From Actinomycetota bacterium (GTDB lineage: Bacteria; Actinomycetota; Actinomycetes; S36-B12; UBA5976), in the NCBI GenBank assembly GCA_026392515.1, contig JAPLBY010000033.1, positions 85,859 through 149,858 on the forward strand: DNA of 64,000 bases, read 5' to 3'. Numbering within the stretch: position 1 is the stretch's first letter; the number at the start of each line of letters is the position of its first letter. The translations under genes were made by a program, and so were the position numbers. The notes below the pieces were generated by a model. The model did not search any database, had not been told where the DNA came from, and saw nothing but the letters and a program-made list of their open reading frames with translations. Of the stretch, positions 1 through 7,856 are shown in pieces.

Positions 1-1
1 T

Positions 2-79
2 TACACCGATTACTCCAAAGCCAAGGGACAAAGTCTTTGGAATTCCGTTAACATTCTTTTTGACTTGATATTGAGGTAA
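2..79 (+). CDS. C-terminal end of a family 2 glycosyltransferase (cut by window edge)
   Basis: Only the last 25 codons are present, ending in TAA at 77-79. They read YTDYSKAKGQ followed by a stretch ending NILFDLILR. This resembles the usual end of GT2 glycosyltransferases that sit directly before DUF2304 proteins, and a DUF2304 gene starts two bases later. Such enzymes transfer sugars at the membrane during polysaccharide or glycolipid assembly. The family call rests on this short tail plus the neighbour, so it is moderate. Confidence 0.55.
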   Translation, partial: YTDYSKAKGQSLWNSVNILFDLILR

Positions 80-81
80 CC

Positions 82-444
82 ATGCGTATTGCTCAGCTGT
101 TCTTAATGGCCATCATCTTTGTATTGTTGTGGTTTGCCCTGCACCATCGCTCATCAACAGAGGCTCGCGCCTTCCGCCGCATTGCGTTTTTGGGCCTCAC
201 AGTTCTAATCATCTTGGCTGTGATTTTCCCGGGCACCCTAACCTCGATCGCGAACACTTTTGGAATTGGCCGCGGCGCTGACTTAGTTATCTATCTCGTT
301 GCAATCGGCCTGCTGTTCTTTTCAGTTAGCACTTACCTTAAATTTGGCGACATGGATCGTCGCATCACACTACTTTCTCGTCACATCGCACTTCTTGAAA
401 GTAAGGGCGACATCGGACGTGTTGATCCTGATTCACTTAAGTAA
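82..444 (+). CDS. DUF2304 family small membrane protein
   Basis: A 120-residue protein with three hydrophobic segments, at about residues 3-20, 32-52 and 66-84, then a charged helical tail (residues 88-112). This is the usual DUF2304 layout. DUF2304 proteins generally follow a GT2 glycosyltransferase and are thought to partner it at the membrane. The ATG lies two bases after the upstream stop, so the two genes are almost certainly translated together. A GAGG sequence at 73-76 can serve as ribosome binding site. The biochemical role is not known. Confidence 0.75.
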   Translation: MRIAQLFLMAIIFVLLWFALHHRSSTEARAFRRIAFLGLTVLIILAVIFPGTLTSIANTFGIGRGADLVIYLVAIGLLFFSVSTYLKFGDMDRRITLLSRHIALLESKGDIGRVDPDSLK

Positions 445-449
445 TCTCC

Positions 450-1115
450 ATGCCGTTTGAACCAACGTTCATTACTCCCGGTGTTCTGCCACTTTGGTTA
501 GACATCGGAGCTGTGGCATTAGGTGCGGTTTTTGGGGCGACTCTTGCAAACTCTCGCCAAGCGCCACTGCTTGGTGTTTTGCTAGTTGGTATTTTGCTTG
601 GCTTTGGCGGCTCAATGATTCGCGATATCTTGTTAAATACTGACATCAACGCCTTAGTGCACGGTCGATACATCACCACAGCTGTTATTGCGTCAATCGT
701 TGGTGCCCTGCTTGGTGACCTGCTCCTGAAGCCGATGTGGTTATTCACCATGTTGGATGCCACGGTTATGGGATTATTCGCTGTGATCGGAACTGAAAAA
801 GCGTTGTTGTTCGGAATGCCAATTAGCTCGGCCTTATTCATTGGAACCTTGACTGCAATTGGTGGCGGAATTATCGCTGACTTACTTACAGGCGTGAAGC
901 CTGATGTGATGTCTCGTGGGCCTTGGAGTGCCTCAATGGCACTAGTGAGCGCATGCTGGTTCATCATCTGGTTCGAACAAGGCTTTGTCCGATTTGCGGA
1001 ATTTAGTTCAATTGCGTTGTGTGTATTGCTTCGAGCAATGGCAATTTGGCGTGGCTGGGAAGCACCGCACGCAGACCACCTAAAGCCAAATACCTGGATC
1101 AAGCGAAAAGGTTAG
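450..1115 (+). CDS. TRIC/UPF0126 family membrane channel-like protein
   Basis: A 221-residue, very hydrophobic protein with about seven membrane segments. It carries the duplicated signature of the UPF0126/TRIC family: GFGGSMIRDI near residues 51-60 and AIGGGIIADLL near 135-145. Bacterial members form trimeric cation-conducting channels in the inner membrane, but their physiological role is unsettled. The start lies five bases after the DUF2304 stop, so it may be co-transcribed with the preceding genes. Length is normal for the family and both glycine-rich motifs are intact. Confidence 0.85.
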   Translation: MPFEPTFITPGVLPLWLDIGAVALGAVFGATLANSRQAPLLGVLLVGILLGFGGSMIRDILLNTDINALVHGRYITTAVIASIVGALLGDLLLKPMWLFTMLDATVMGLFAVIGTEKALLFGMPISSALFIGTLTAIGGGIIADLLTGVKPDVMSRGPWSASMALVSACWFIIWFEQGFVRFAEFSSIALCVLLRAMAIWRGWEAPHADHLKPNTWIKRKG

Positions 1116-1127
1116 ACCGTTTCTAAA

Positions 1128-1133
1128 TAGACT
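1128..1133 (+). promoter_or_regulatory. Candidate -10 box for a leaderless mRNA
   Basis: TAGACT is followed by exactly six bases and then the ATG at 1140. This TANNNT-N6-ATG arrangement is the known hallmark of leaderless transcripts in Actinobacteria. No Shine-Dalgarno-like sequence lies between. The same hexamer and spacing recur before glmS. Confidence 0.5.
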
Positions 1134-1139
1134 TGCGGC

Positions 1140-2348
1140 ATGACTTTTGATGTTGCGCGCGTTCGTTCCGCTTTCCCTTCTCTTGAATCTGGTGTTGCCC
1201 ACTTTGATGGCCCAGGTGGAACCCAAACTCCACTTTCAGTAGGTCAAGCAATCTGTAAGACCATGACTGGCCCCCTTGCCAACCAAGGTACGGTTACCCA
1301 GGCTGAGCGAAATGCTGAAGCAGCTGTTGACAATGCCAGAAGTGCAATGGCGGATCTTTTAGGTTCTACGCCAGAAGGAATCTTCTTTGGCCGAAGTATG
1401 ACTCAGTTAACTTTCGACATCGCGCGCACTCTGGCCCAAGACTGGGGACCTGGCGATGAAATTGTTGCATCGCGCTTAGATCATGACGCAAACGTTCGTC
1501 CTTGGGTTCGTTACGCACAAAAATCCGGAGCGACACTTCGTTGGATTGATTTTGATCCAGCGACTGGCTACTTAGATGTATCCGATGTTGAAGCGGTACT
1601 TACTGATCGCACCAAATTAGTTGCAATCACAGCTGCATCGAATCTAATCGGCGCGCGTCCTGACATTCCAGCGATCGCTAAGGCTGTTCATGCTGTTGGT
1701 GGATTGCTTTATGTTGATGGCGTTCACAATACCCCGCATGCCGTGGTCGACTTCAAGGCAATGGGAGCTGACTTCTATGGTTGCTCACCTTACAAATTCT
1801 TTGGACCACATCTAGGTGTTATGACTGCCTCTCCGGCACTTTTAGAAACTTTGCACCCAGATAAATTGTTGCCATCAACTGAACATGTTCCAGAAAGATT
1901 TGAACTTGGAACTTTGCCATACGAAATGTTGGCAGGCGTTACCGCAGCAGTTGATTTCATTGCAGACATGGTTCCAGGGTCTGGATCACGCCGGGAGCGA
2001 ATTGTTGTTTCGCAAACAGCAGCAGATGAGCATGAGCATGCCTTGAATCATCGTTTGCGTGAAGGTTTGCAGGCTATGGAAAACGTCACGCTGTATAGCA
2101 ATGCCCGACTAAAGACTCCAACTGAGTTATTTAGTTTGGCTGGAATTGATTCTGAACGCGTTTACAAGTTCTTGGCAGAGCTAAAAGTTAATGCGCCAGC
2201 TGGAAACTTCTATGCGATTGAGTGCTCCCGTCACCTCGGTTTAGGTGATGATGGCGCAATTCGAGCCGGACTTGCGCCTTACAACACCGTAGAAGAAATT
2301 GATCGCTTACTTGAAGGTCTGGCCGAAGCCACCATCAAATTGAAGTAG
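1140..2348 (+). CDS. Cysteine desulfurase-like PLP enzyme (SufS/NifS fold, TIGR01976-like)
   Basis: A 402-residue fold-type I PLP enzyme. The cofactor lysine is K219 in SPYKFFGPHLG and the PLP-binding aspartate is D193 in YVDGVH. The C-terminus ends with the RAGLAPYNTVEEID pattern typical of the SufS-like class V group. The classical SufS active-site segment with GHHC is not visible; the nearest cysteine is in YAIECSRH, near residue 362. It therefore fits the cysteine-desulfurase-like subfamily rather than genuine SufS, and the substrate is uncertain. No suf or isc genes are adjacent. A -10-like box six bases upstream suggests leaderless translation. Confidence 0.75.
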   Translation: MTFDVARVRSAFPSLESGVAHFDGPGGTQTPLSVGQAICKTMTGPLANQGTVTQAERNAEAAVDNARSAMADLLGSTPEGIFFGRSMTQLTFDIARTLAQDWGPGDEIVASRLDHDANVRPWVRYAQKSGATLRWIDFDPATGYLDVSDVEAVLTDRTKLVAITAASNLIGARPDIPAIAKAVHAVGGLLYVDGVHNTPHAVVDFKAMGADFYGCSPYKFFGPHLGVMTASPALLETLHPDKLLPSTEHVPERFELGTLPYEMLAGVTAAVDFIADMVPGSGSRRERIVVSQTAADEHEHALNHRLREGLQAMENVTLYSNARLKTPTELFSLAGIDSERVYKFLAELKVNAPAGNFYAIECSRHLGLGDDGAIRAGLAPYNTVEEIDRLLEGLAEATIKLK

Positions 2349-2352
2349 CCAC

Positions 2353-2811
2353 TTAAGCTACGGAAATTTGATCGCCTGCAACACTTAGGGCAATTTTTGC
2401 AAGTGGAGTTGCCGTCAGGTTCTTCGATGTTGTTTCATCTGGAACACCTACTGAGTCATACTTCGCGCCGTGACAAGCACAAGCAAATCCACTGGCATCT
2501 GGATTGGCTTCCACGATGCAACCTTGATGCGTGCACTTTGAACTGTACGCAATGAAAGTTCCTGCGGCTGGTTGCATAAGGTAGGCCGGCATTCCTGAAT
2601 TTGGATCAGTGAACTTAAAAACTGAGCCAACAGGCACGTCAGCTGCGGTGGCAACTACTTTGCTTGCGGGAGCTGTTGGTGTTGAGCTGGCCAATTCTTC
2701 TTCAGTTGGACCCGATGCCCCTGTGGAATTTGAGCAAGCAGCTAGGCCTGCAATTGCAACACCTGCGGCGCCAGCGGTTAATACTTGACGTCTTCCAATT
2801 TGTTTAGCCAT
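2353..2811 (-). CDS. Rieske [2Fe-2S] protein with Tat signal and lipobox
   Basis: A 152-residue exported protein. The N-terminus has twin arginines (GRRQVL, residues 6-11), a hydrophobic stretch and a lipobox-like LAAC ending at C26, which suggests a Tat-exported lipoprotein. A low-complexity Ser/Thr/Ala linker follows. The Rieske cluster site is bc1-type: CTHQGC (ligands C93 and H95) and CACH (ligands C111 and H114), with C98 and C113 placed for the usual disulfide. It is too small for a QcrA subunit and no bc1 or dioxygenase gene is adjacent. It probably acts as a stand-alone periplasmic-side electron carrier with unknown partner. It converges with the preceding gene, four bases apart. Confidence 0.8.
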   Translation of the reverse strand: MAKQIGRRQVLTAGAAGVAIAGLAACSNSTGASGPTEEELASSTPTAPASKVVATAADVPVGSVFKFTDPNSGMPAYLMQPAAGTFIAYSSKCTHQGCIVEANPDASGFACACHGAKYDSVGVPDETTSKNLTATPLAKIALSVAGDQISVA

Positions 2812-2860
2812 ACCTCAATAGTGCCATTAACTATGGAAGTTCGCCTGTCAGTCCCTCGGG

Positions 2861-2866
2861 TACAAT
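2861..2866 (+). promoter_or_regulatory. Candidate ssrA promoter -10 element
   Basis: TACAAT is a near-consensus sigma-70-type -10 box, 58 bases before the predicted mature tmRNA 5' end. The -35 region is weak (for example TTCGCC at 2840-2845). A precursor starting near 2873 would be trimmed by RNase P, as usual for tmRNA. Confidence 0.4.
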
Positions 2867-2923
2867 AGGAACATAACTAAATAGTGGTGGTTACCTATCC
2901 AGTAATCCCCTGATGAAAATCTT

Positions 2924-3289
2924 GGGGGTGAACGGTTTCGACTTTGGTAGTCGAAATGGGAGAAGCGAGCCGAGAATGTTGGTCATCTCGTAAACGTCCA
3001 GCAAAAACAATAAGTGCCAAATCAAACCGCACTGATTTCGCCCTAGCTGCATAAGCTAGCCTCGAAATCCGCGAGACCAGGGGCGTTCCCGCTCTGGATC
3101 CTCGTGTCATTTAGGGAACTTACCAACGGAACCGGTCGCGGGTTCTGACGGAAAATCTAACAGTGACTGTGCCTGTCGACATCTTGTTTGCGTGAACGTC
3201 GGGGCAGAGAAAAGCTAATGCAAACTGCGCTCGGAGAATTACCAAATCTTCACCTAAGGACCCGGGTTCGATTCCCGGCACCTCCACCA
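2924..3289 (+). ncRNA. ssrA: Transfer-messenger RNA (tmRNA)
   Basis: The 5' end GGGGGTGAACGGTTTCGACT is the hallmark tmRNA start. The 3' end is a T-arm (GGGTTCGATTCCC) followed by GGCACCTCCACCA with an encoded CCA. The acceptor stem pairs GGGGGTG at the 5' end with CACCTCC at the 3' end, including one G-U pair. This is a one-piece tmRNA of 366 nt. It rescues stalled ribosomes together with SmpB, whose gene lies at 11287-11763. The internal message is given as a separate feature. Confidence 0.97.
3016..3054 (+). other. tmRNA-encoded proteolysis tag reading frame
   Basis: Reading from a GCC resume codon, the frame gives AKSNRTDFALAA and then TAA. It follows the TAAGTG sequence often seen just before the resume codon in actinobacterial tmRNAs. 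The ALAA ending is the classic ClpXP-type degradation signal. The resume codon is inferred by analogy; the ending and stop are seen directly. Confidence 0.88.
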
Positions 3290-3471
3290 CAAAAATAATC
3301 CGGCCTGTGCGCCGGATTTTTTTTGTTTGGTGGATGTGCAACGGGAATCGGGAGGAGCAGCATCGCAGCGACGGCTCCCGGCACCGGGGCGGGAGTTAAT
3401 GCACGTTTACGAGAAGGTGTCGGTAGTGCCTCGAACGAAGTTCGCGAACACCTCCACCGGATCCCGGCACC
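3273..3471 (+). repeat. Short direct repeats of the tmRNA 3' end in the downstream spacer
   Basis: TCCCGGCACC occurs at 3273-3282 inside the tmRNA and again at 3376-3385 and 3462-3471. CACCTCCACC of the acceptor end (3279-3288) recurs at 3449-3458. The spacer 3325-3475 holds no gene I can support and looks richer in G+C than its surroundings. tmRNA 3' ends are common integrase attachment sites, so this could be a remnant of past insertion. The repeats are only 10 bases, so chance is possible. Confidence 0.4.
3297..3324 (+). terminator. Intrinsic terminator of ssrA
   Basis: AATCCGGC and GCCGGATT form an 8-bp stem with a six-base loop, followed by a run of T residues. It lies seven bases after the tmRNA CCA end. 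Confidence 0.9.
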
Positions 3472-3475
3472 GTGG

Positions 3476-4228
3476 CTAAACCCTCCGCACAACCTTGTGC
3501 TGCGCAGCCTGAGCCAACGGACGAATCACCATCAAGTCAATGTTGAAATGATGCGGCAACATAACGCTCCAACGAACCGCTTCAGCAACGTCATCTGCGG
3601 TCAACGGCTCAGCAACACCTTCGTAAATCTTTGCAGCACGTTCTTTGTCGCCACCAAATCGCTTTACTGCGAATTCGTCAGTCTTAACCATTCCTGGCGC
3701 TAATTCCACGACTCGAACTGGCTCACCTGCAAGCTCTAATCTCAAAGTTTCAGCAAGTGCCGCAACAGCATGCTTTGCAGCGGTGTAACTGCCACCATTT
3801 TCATAGACGATGCGTCCCGCGGTTGATCCCATCAAGACAATGGTTCCTTCGCCTGACTTAATCAAGGCTGGAATGATCGCTTTGATTGAACGCAATGCGC
3901 CAATGACATTTACGTCATAAGCCTTAATCCAGCTTTCTACATCTGCATCAGCAACGGTGGTGCCATCGAAAGCTCCTCCAGCATTTGCAACCAATACGTT
4001 GACAGTTTTGTCAGCAAGGTGGGCAGCTAAGGCATCCACACTGGCTTGATCAGTTACATCTAATTCCCATGCAGTTATGAGTTGATTCTCTTTTGCCAAG
4101 TCAGCCAGCATGTCCACTCGCCTAGCGGCAGCGATTACTTGATAGCCCTCTTTGGCTAAAGCTCGAGCAGTGGCTGCGCCAATTCCGCTACTAGCTCCGG
4201 TTACTACTGCATATCCACGTTGAGTCAT
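3476..4228 (-). CDS. Short-chain dehydrogenase/reductase, YdfG-like
   Basis: A 250-residue classical SDR. The nucleotide-binding motif is GASSGIG (residues 11-17), NAG is at 82-84, and the catalytic residues are S135, Y148 and K152 (YTAAK). The segment before the C-terminus (PHHFNID...) resembles YdfG-type NADP-dependent 3-hydroxy acid or L-allo-threonine dehydrogenases. The true substrate is unknown. I chose the ATG at 4228 because GAGAG lies just upstream; a TTG six codons earlier is the alternative. It diverges from the arginase-family gene at 4313 and sits at the edge of an amine-catabolism-like island. Confidence 0.8.
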   Translation of the reverse strand: MTQRGYAVVTGASSGIGAATARALAKEGYQVIAAARRVDMLADLAKENQLITAWELDVTDQASVDALAAHLADKTVNVLVANAGGAFDGTTVADADVESWIKAYDVNVIGALRSIKAIIPALIKSGEGTIVLMGSTAGRIVYENGGSYTAAKHAVAALAETLRLELAGEPVRVVELAPGMVKTDEFAVKRFGGDKERAAKIYEGVAEPLTADDVAEAVRWSVMLPHHFNIDLMVIRPLAQAAQHKVVRRV

Positions 4229-4312
4229 AGATGAATTCTCTCGCAAGAGGTCCGATACGTCACCCCAGATCGCACCATAAACTGGCAGCAGAAACTCACC
4301 TCAGGAGAGAAA

Positions 4313-5251
4313 ATGGCCCGCAAGAACATTGGAACCATGATGGGTTCCCAAACTACGTCGACATTTATTGGAATTCCGGCTGGAACTCTAAGTGATGTAT
4401 CCGGTGGGTCAGCCGTGTTTGGCGCGCCATGTGCCACGCCTTATCCATCCGTTGGTGCCTATTGCAAAGACGCACCCGCAGCGATCCGCGGTGCGATCAG
4501 CAGCTACCAAGCCAATATCGATCACATGGACTTCGACTTGGGTGGACCGATCTTTCCAAACGGCGTGAACGCCATTGATTTAGGTGACCTAGATTTTGAC
4601 GAATCAGATGCCCCAGCAAATCGGGAACGAATTCGTTCAACGGTTTCGCAGATTGTTGCCCAGGGCGCTGTACCTGTCGTAATCGGTGGCGATGATTCAA
4701 TTCCAATTCCAATGATTGAAGGCTTTGCCGAACATGGCGAATACTTTGTGGTTCAAATCGATGCCCACATTGATTACCGCGACGAAGTAGGCGGGGAAAA
4801 GTTAGGCCTGTCATCAACCATGCGTCGTGCATTTGAAATGCCACACATCAAAGGTTTGGTTCAGGTTGGTCAACGTGGCATTGGTTCAGCTCGACCACAG
4901 GATTACGAAGATGCCAAGTCACATGGTGTTAAGTTCGTTTCGGCTCGCCAAGTTGCCTCTGGTGGAATTCAGCAAGTTATCGACTTGATTCCAGCTGGCG
5001 TAAACGTAATCGTGGATTTGGACTGTGATGCCTTGGATCCATCAATCGTGCCGGGCGTAATCGGTCGTGCACCTGGTGGCTTGACTTATTGGAACGTGGT
5101 TGAACTGCTGCACGGAATTGCTGGTAAAGCAAAGTTGTCAGGCTTTAACTTGGTTGAGTTCATGCCAGATAGCGATGTCGATGAAATTGGCGCGCTTAAT
5201 AACGCTCGAATCATTTGTAACGTGCTCGGCTTAGTTGCCCGACAAAGTTAG
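4313..5251 (+). CDS. Arginase/agmatinase-family ureohydrolase with altered metal motif
   Basis: A 312-residue ureohydrolase. Motifs in order are GGDDS (residues 125-129), DAHID (150-154) and DLDCDALDP (235-243). The family uses a two-metal centre to hydrolyse guanidino groups and release urea. Here the usual histidine of GGDHS is replaced by aspartate (D128), while the other ligand positions (D150, H152, D154, D237, D239) are kept. The substrate (agmatine, guanidinobutyrate or another) cannot be told from sequence. A strong AGGAG site precedes the ATG. The PuuD-type gene follows 15 bases later, which supports a role in nitrogen recovery from amines or guanidines. Confidence 0.8.
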   Translation: MARKNIGTMMGSQTTSTFIGIPAGTLSDVSGGSAVFGAPCATPYPSVGAYCKDAPAAIRGAISSYQANIDHMDFDLGGPIFPNGVNAIDLGDLDFDESDAPANRERIRSTVSQIVAQGAVPVVIGGDDSIPIPMIEGFAEHGEYFVVQIDAHIDYRDEVGGEKLGLSSTMRRAFEMPHIKGLVQVGQRGIGSARPQDYEDAKSHGVKFVSARQVASGGIQQVIDLIPAGVNVIVDLDCDALDPSIVPGVIGRAPGGLTYWNVVELLHGIAGKAKLSGFNLVEFMPDSDVDEIGALNNARIICNVLGLVARQS

Positions 5252-5254
5252 GCA

Positions 5255-5260
5255 TAAACT
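5255..5260 (+). promoter_or_regulatory. Candidate -10 box for a leaderless puuD-like mRNA
   Basis: TAAACT lies six bases before the ATG at 5267, in the short gap after the ureohydrolase stop. There is no clear Shine-Dalgarno sequence. It would give the gamma-glutamyl hydrolase its own leaderless transcript in addition to read-through. Confidence 0.4.
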
Positions 5261-5266
5261 CAAATC

Positions 5267-5974
5267 ATGAAGCAGCCAGTCATTGGACTCACCTCATACC
5301 TCGAGCCTGCCAAATGGGGCGCATGGGATATACCTGCGGCACTAATTCCTTGGAACTATGTCAATAAACTGCAAGCTGCCGGTGCCTCGGTGGTAATCCT
5401 GCCGCCGGATGCAAATAATCATGAAGCCATTTCTCGACTAGATGGTTTGGTTATGGCAGGTGGCGCAGACATCGAACCAGCTCGTTATGGCGCAGCACAC
5501 CAAGAAGGCACTGACAAGCCACGAGTCGAACGTGATGCCAGCGAACTTGGGTTATATCGAGCAGCCCGCGAAGCCAACTTGCCAGTATTTGGAATTTGTC
5601 GCGGATTACAGATCATGGCAGTTGCTCATGGTGGTTCACTTCACCAGCACTTACCTGACGTTGTTGGAAACACCTTGCACCGAGATGCGCCGGGAACCTT
5701 TAACGATCACGGCGCTACTTTCACCCCTGGCAGCTTGATTGCTGATTTGGTTGGCGCAACGCAAGTAACGGTTAATTCAAGTCACCACCAGGCGGTTGAC
5801 TCCCCTGGTGATTTAACAATTACCGGTTATGCCGAAGACGGAACCATTGAAGTTTGTGAAGATCCATCAGCAGAATTTGTACTTGGCGTGCAATGGCATC
5901 CGGAATTTAGTGACGATGAAAAAGTTTCGGAAAACCTATTTCGTGCGTTTGTTAAGGTTTGCGCAAACCGTTAA
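5267..5974 (+). CDS. Gamma-glutamyl-gamma-aminobutyrate hydrolase family (PuuD-like, class I amidotransferase fold)
   Basis: A 235-residue peptidase C26 protein. The nucleophile is C111 in FGICRGLQIM and the His/Glu pair is H211 and E213 in QWHPEF. These enzymes cleave gamma-glutamyl amides such as gamma-glutamyl-GABA, freeing glutamate. Together with the GlnA-like ligase at 9426 and the aldehyde dehydrogenase at 7857 it completes the ends of a gamma-glutamylation pathway. Its stop codon overlaps the stop of the opposite gene by four bases. The exact gamma-glutamyl substrate is not shown by the sequence. Confidence 0.85.
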   Translation: MKQPVIGLTSYLEPAKWGAWDIPAALIPWNYVNKLQAAGASVVILPPDANNHEAISRLDGLVMAGGADIEPARYGAAHQEGTDKPRVERDASELGLYRAAREANLPVFGICRGLQIMAVAHGGSLHQHLPDVVGNTLHRDAPGTFNDHGATFTPGSLIADLVGATQVTVNSSHHQAVDSPGDLTITGYAEDGTIEVCEDPSAEFVLGVQWHPEFSDDEKVSENLFRAFVKVCANR

Positions 5975-7008
5975 TTAGCAAGTTCGCTTTTCACTGCTGC
6001 AACAAAGTTATCGACATCTGCTTGTGTGGTGTCCCATGAGCACATCCAACGAACTTGATTGATCATGTGATCCCAAACATAGAACTTCGCAACGCTTTGT
6101 AACGGCTCAATACTTGCCGCTGGCAAAATTGGGAACAAGGCATTTGCTTGTGGCGCCTCGACTTTAACCCCAGGAATATCTTTAATTCCCTTGTACAACT
6201 CTTGGGCCATTGCGTTTGAGTGCTGGGCATTCTTTAGCCACAGGTCACCTTCAAACATCGCAACTAGCTGAATTGAAATGAACCGCATTTTGCTGGCCAG
6301 TTGCATTCCCGACTTACGCACGTACTTCATCGCTGGGACAAGATCTGGATTCAAAATCACAGCAGCCTCTGCTCCCATCGCGCCATTCTTAGTACCACCC
6401 AAAGAAACGGCATCTACGCCGACATCCGCTGTGAAGGCACCAAGTGAAGTTCCTAATGAGGCAGCTGCATTTGAAATGCGGGCACCATCAAGATGAATGT
6501 ACATTCCAAGTGAGTGCGCGTGATCTGCCAAAGCTTTAACTTCAGCTACTGAATAAACCGTGCCGTATTCCGTGGAATTAGTGATCGAAACAACCTTTGG
6601 CTGGGCGCGATGCTCGTTGCCAAATCCCCAGGCTTGCTTGTCTACTAATTCAGGAGTTAGTTTTCCGTCTGGAGTTTCAACTTGCAGAAGCTTTAATCCA
6701 GCAACTTTTTCCGGAGCGCCACCTTCGTCCACATTGATGTGAGCGCTGGTTGCACAAACCACTGCTTCCCATGGCTTACACATCGCCTGCAACGTAATTA
6801 CGTTTGCACCAGTTCCGTTAAAAACTGGGAATGCTTCAGCAGCGTTTCCGAATTGCTTCTTTACGACACCAGATAGTAGTTCGGTGTAAATGTCATCGCC
6901 ATAGGCAACTTGGTGACCCGCATTAATCTCAGACATAGCCTTAAGGATTCCTGGATGAATTCCGGCATAGTTGTCACTTGCAAAGCCACGCCAAATACCG
7001 TCACTCAT
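5971..7008 (-). CDS. Threonine aldolase family PLP enzyme
   Basis: A 345-residue beta-eliminating-lyase-family protein. The PLP lysine is K207 in SLGGTKNG and the cofactor aspartate is D174 in HLDGAR. Low-specificity L-threonine aldolases cleave L-threonine or L-allo-threonine to glycine and acetaldehyde. Length and motifs are normal. TAAGGA lies upstream of the ATG. It is the last of three minus-strand genes (aldehyde dehydrogenase, SDR, this gene), suggesting a link to glycine or acetaldehyde metabolism. The family also contains beta-hydroxyaspartate and phenylserine aldolases, so the substrate is uncertain. Confidence 0.82.
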   Translation of the reverse strand: MSDGIWRGFASDNYAGIHPGILKAMSEINAGHQVAYGDDIYTELLSGVVKKQFGNAAEAFPVFNGTGANVITLQAMCKPWEAVVCATSAHINVDEGGAPEKVAGLKLLQVETPDGKLTPELVDKQAWGFGNEHRAQPKVVSITNSTEYGTVYSVAEVKALADHAHSLGMYIHLDGARISNAAASLGTSLGAFTADVGVDAVSLGGTKNGAMGAEAAVILNPDLVPAMKYVRKSGMQLASKMRFISIQLVAMFEGDLWLKNAQHSNAMAQELYKGIKDIPGVKVEAPQANALFPILPAASIEPLQSVAKFYVWDHMINQVRWMCSWDTTQADVDNFVAAVKSELAN

Positions 7009-7044
7009 AAAAATCCTTACTTAACTGTTGGTAAAACTAATGAT

Positions 7045-7809
7045 TTATAGCGGTGTTACGTAAGCGCCGCTAATGCCACCATCAACTAAGAAGTTAGATG
7101 CTGTCATGAACGAAGAATCATCGCTAACTAGGAATGCAACTGCTGCTGCCATTTCTTCTGGCTCGCCAAAGCGACCCATTGGAATGTGAACTAGACGACG
7201 TGCTGCACGCTCCGCGTCCTTTGCAAACAATTCCTGCAATAGCGGAGTGTTAACAGGGCCAGGCGATAGCGCATTGATTCGGATACCTTCGCGGGCAAAC
7301 TGCACACCAAGCTCGCGAGTCATTGCAAGAACACCACCCTTGGAAGCGGTGTAAGAAATCTGTGATGTTGCTGCAGCCATAGTTGCAACGAATGATGCAG
7401 TGTTAACGATTGCACCCTTACCCTGACGCTGCATGTAAGGAATAACTTCTTTGCAACATAGGTAAACCGAAGTTAGGTTCACTTCTTGGACTCGGCGCCA
7501 TGCGTCAATTCCTGTGGTCAAGATTGAATCGTCATCTGGAGGCGAGATACCAGCATTGTTGAATGCGATGTCTACTGAACCGTAAGTATCGAATGCAACT
7601 TTGTACATGTTTGCAACATCGTCTGCATTTGTTACATCAGCCTTAACAAAGATGCCGCCAATTTGGGCTGCAACCTTTTCGCCTGATACTGGATCTAGGT
7701 CAGCAATTACAACTTTCGCGCCTTCTTCAGCTAAACGAATTGCAGTTGCTTTACCAATGCCACTTGAGCCGCCAGTGATTACTGCTACGCGGTCTTGTAA
7801 ACGCTTCAC
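7045..7809 (-). CDS. Short-chain dehydrogenase/reductase (FabG-like family)
   Basis: A 254-residue SDR with the motif GGSSGIG (13-19), NNAG near 84-87 and catalytic S139, Y153 and K157 (YTASK). The C-terminal VDGG is typical of the FabG-like group. The D37/D39 region after the second strand suggests NAD rather than NADP. Translation starts at a GTG preceded by AGGA. It lies between an aldehyde dehydrogenase and a threonine-aldolase-like gene on the same strand, so oxidation of an alcohol to the aldehyde used by the neighbour is a reasonable but unproven role. Confidence 0.82.
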   Translation of the reverse strand: MKRLQDRVAVITGGSSGIGKATAIRLAEEGAKVVIADLDPVSGEKVAAQIGGIFVKADVTNADDVANMYKVAFDTYGSVDIAFNNAGISPPDDDSILTTGIDAWRRVQEVNLTSVYLCCKEVIPYMQRQGKGAIVNTASFVATMAAATSQISYTASKGGVLAMTRELGVQFAREGIRINALSPGPVNTPLLQELFAKDAERAARRLVHIPMGRFGEPEEMAAAVAFLVSDDSSFMTASNFLVDGGISGAYVTPL

Positions 7810-7856
7810 TTACTTCCTACTTTCATTGATTTCTGCAGATAGCAGAGTGGGAGTAC

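Noticed and set aside
437..1102. Long reading frame antisense to the TRIC gene
   Set aside because: It mirrors the real gene, has no recognisable domain and its residue mix is typical of a shadow frame.
3432..3444. LexA/SOS box CGAAC-GAA-GTTCG
   Set aside because: The spacer is three bases instead of the four in the actinobacterial consensus, and no SOS gene follows.
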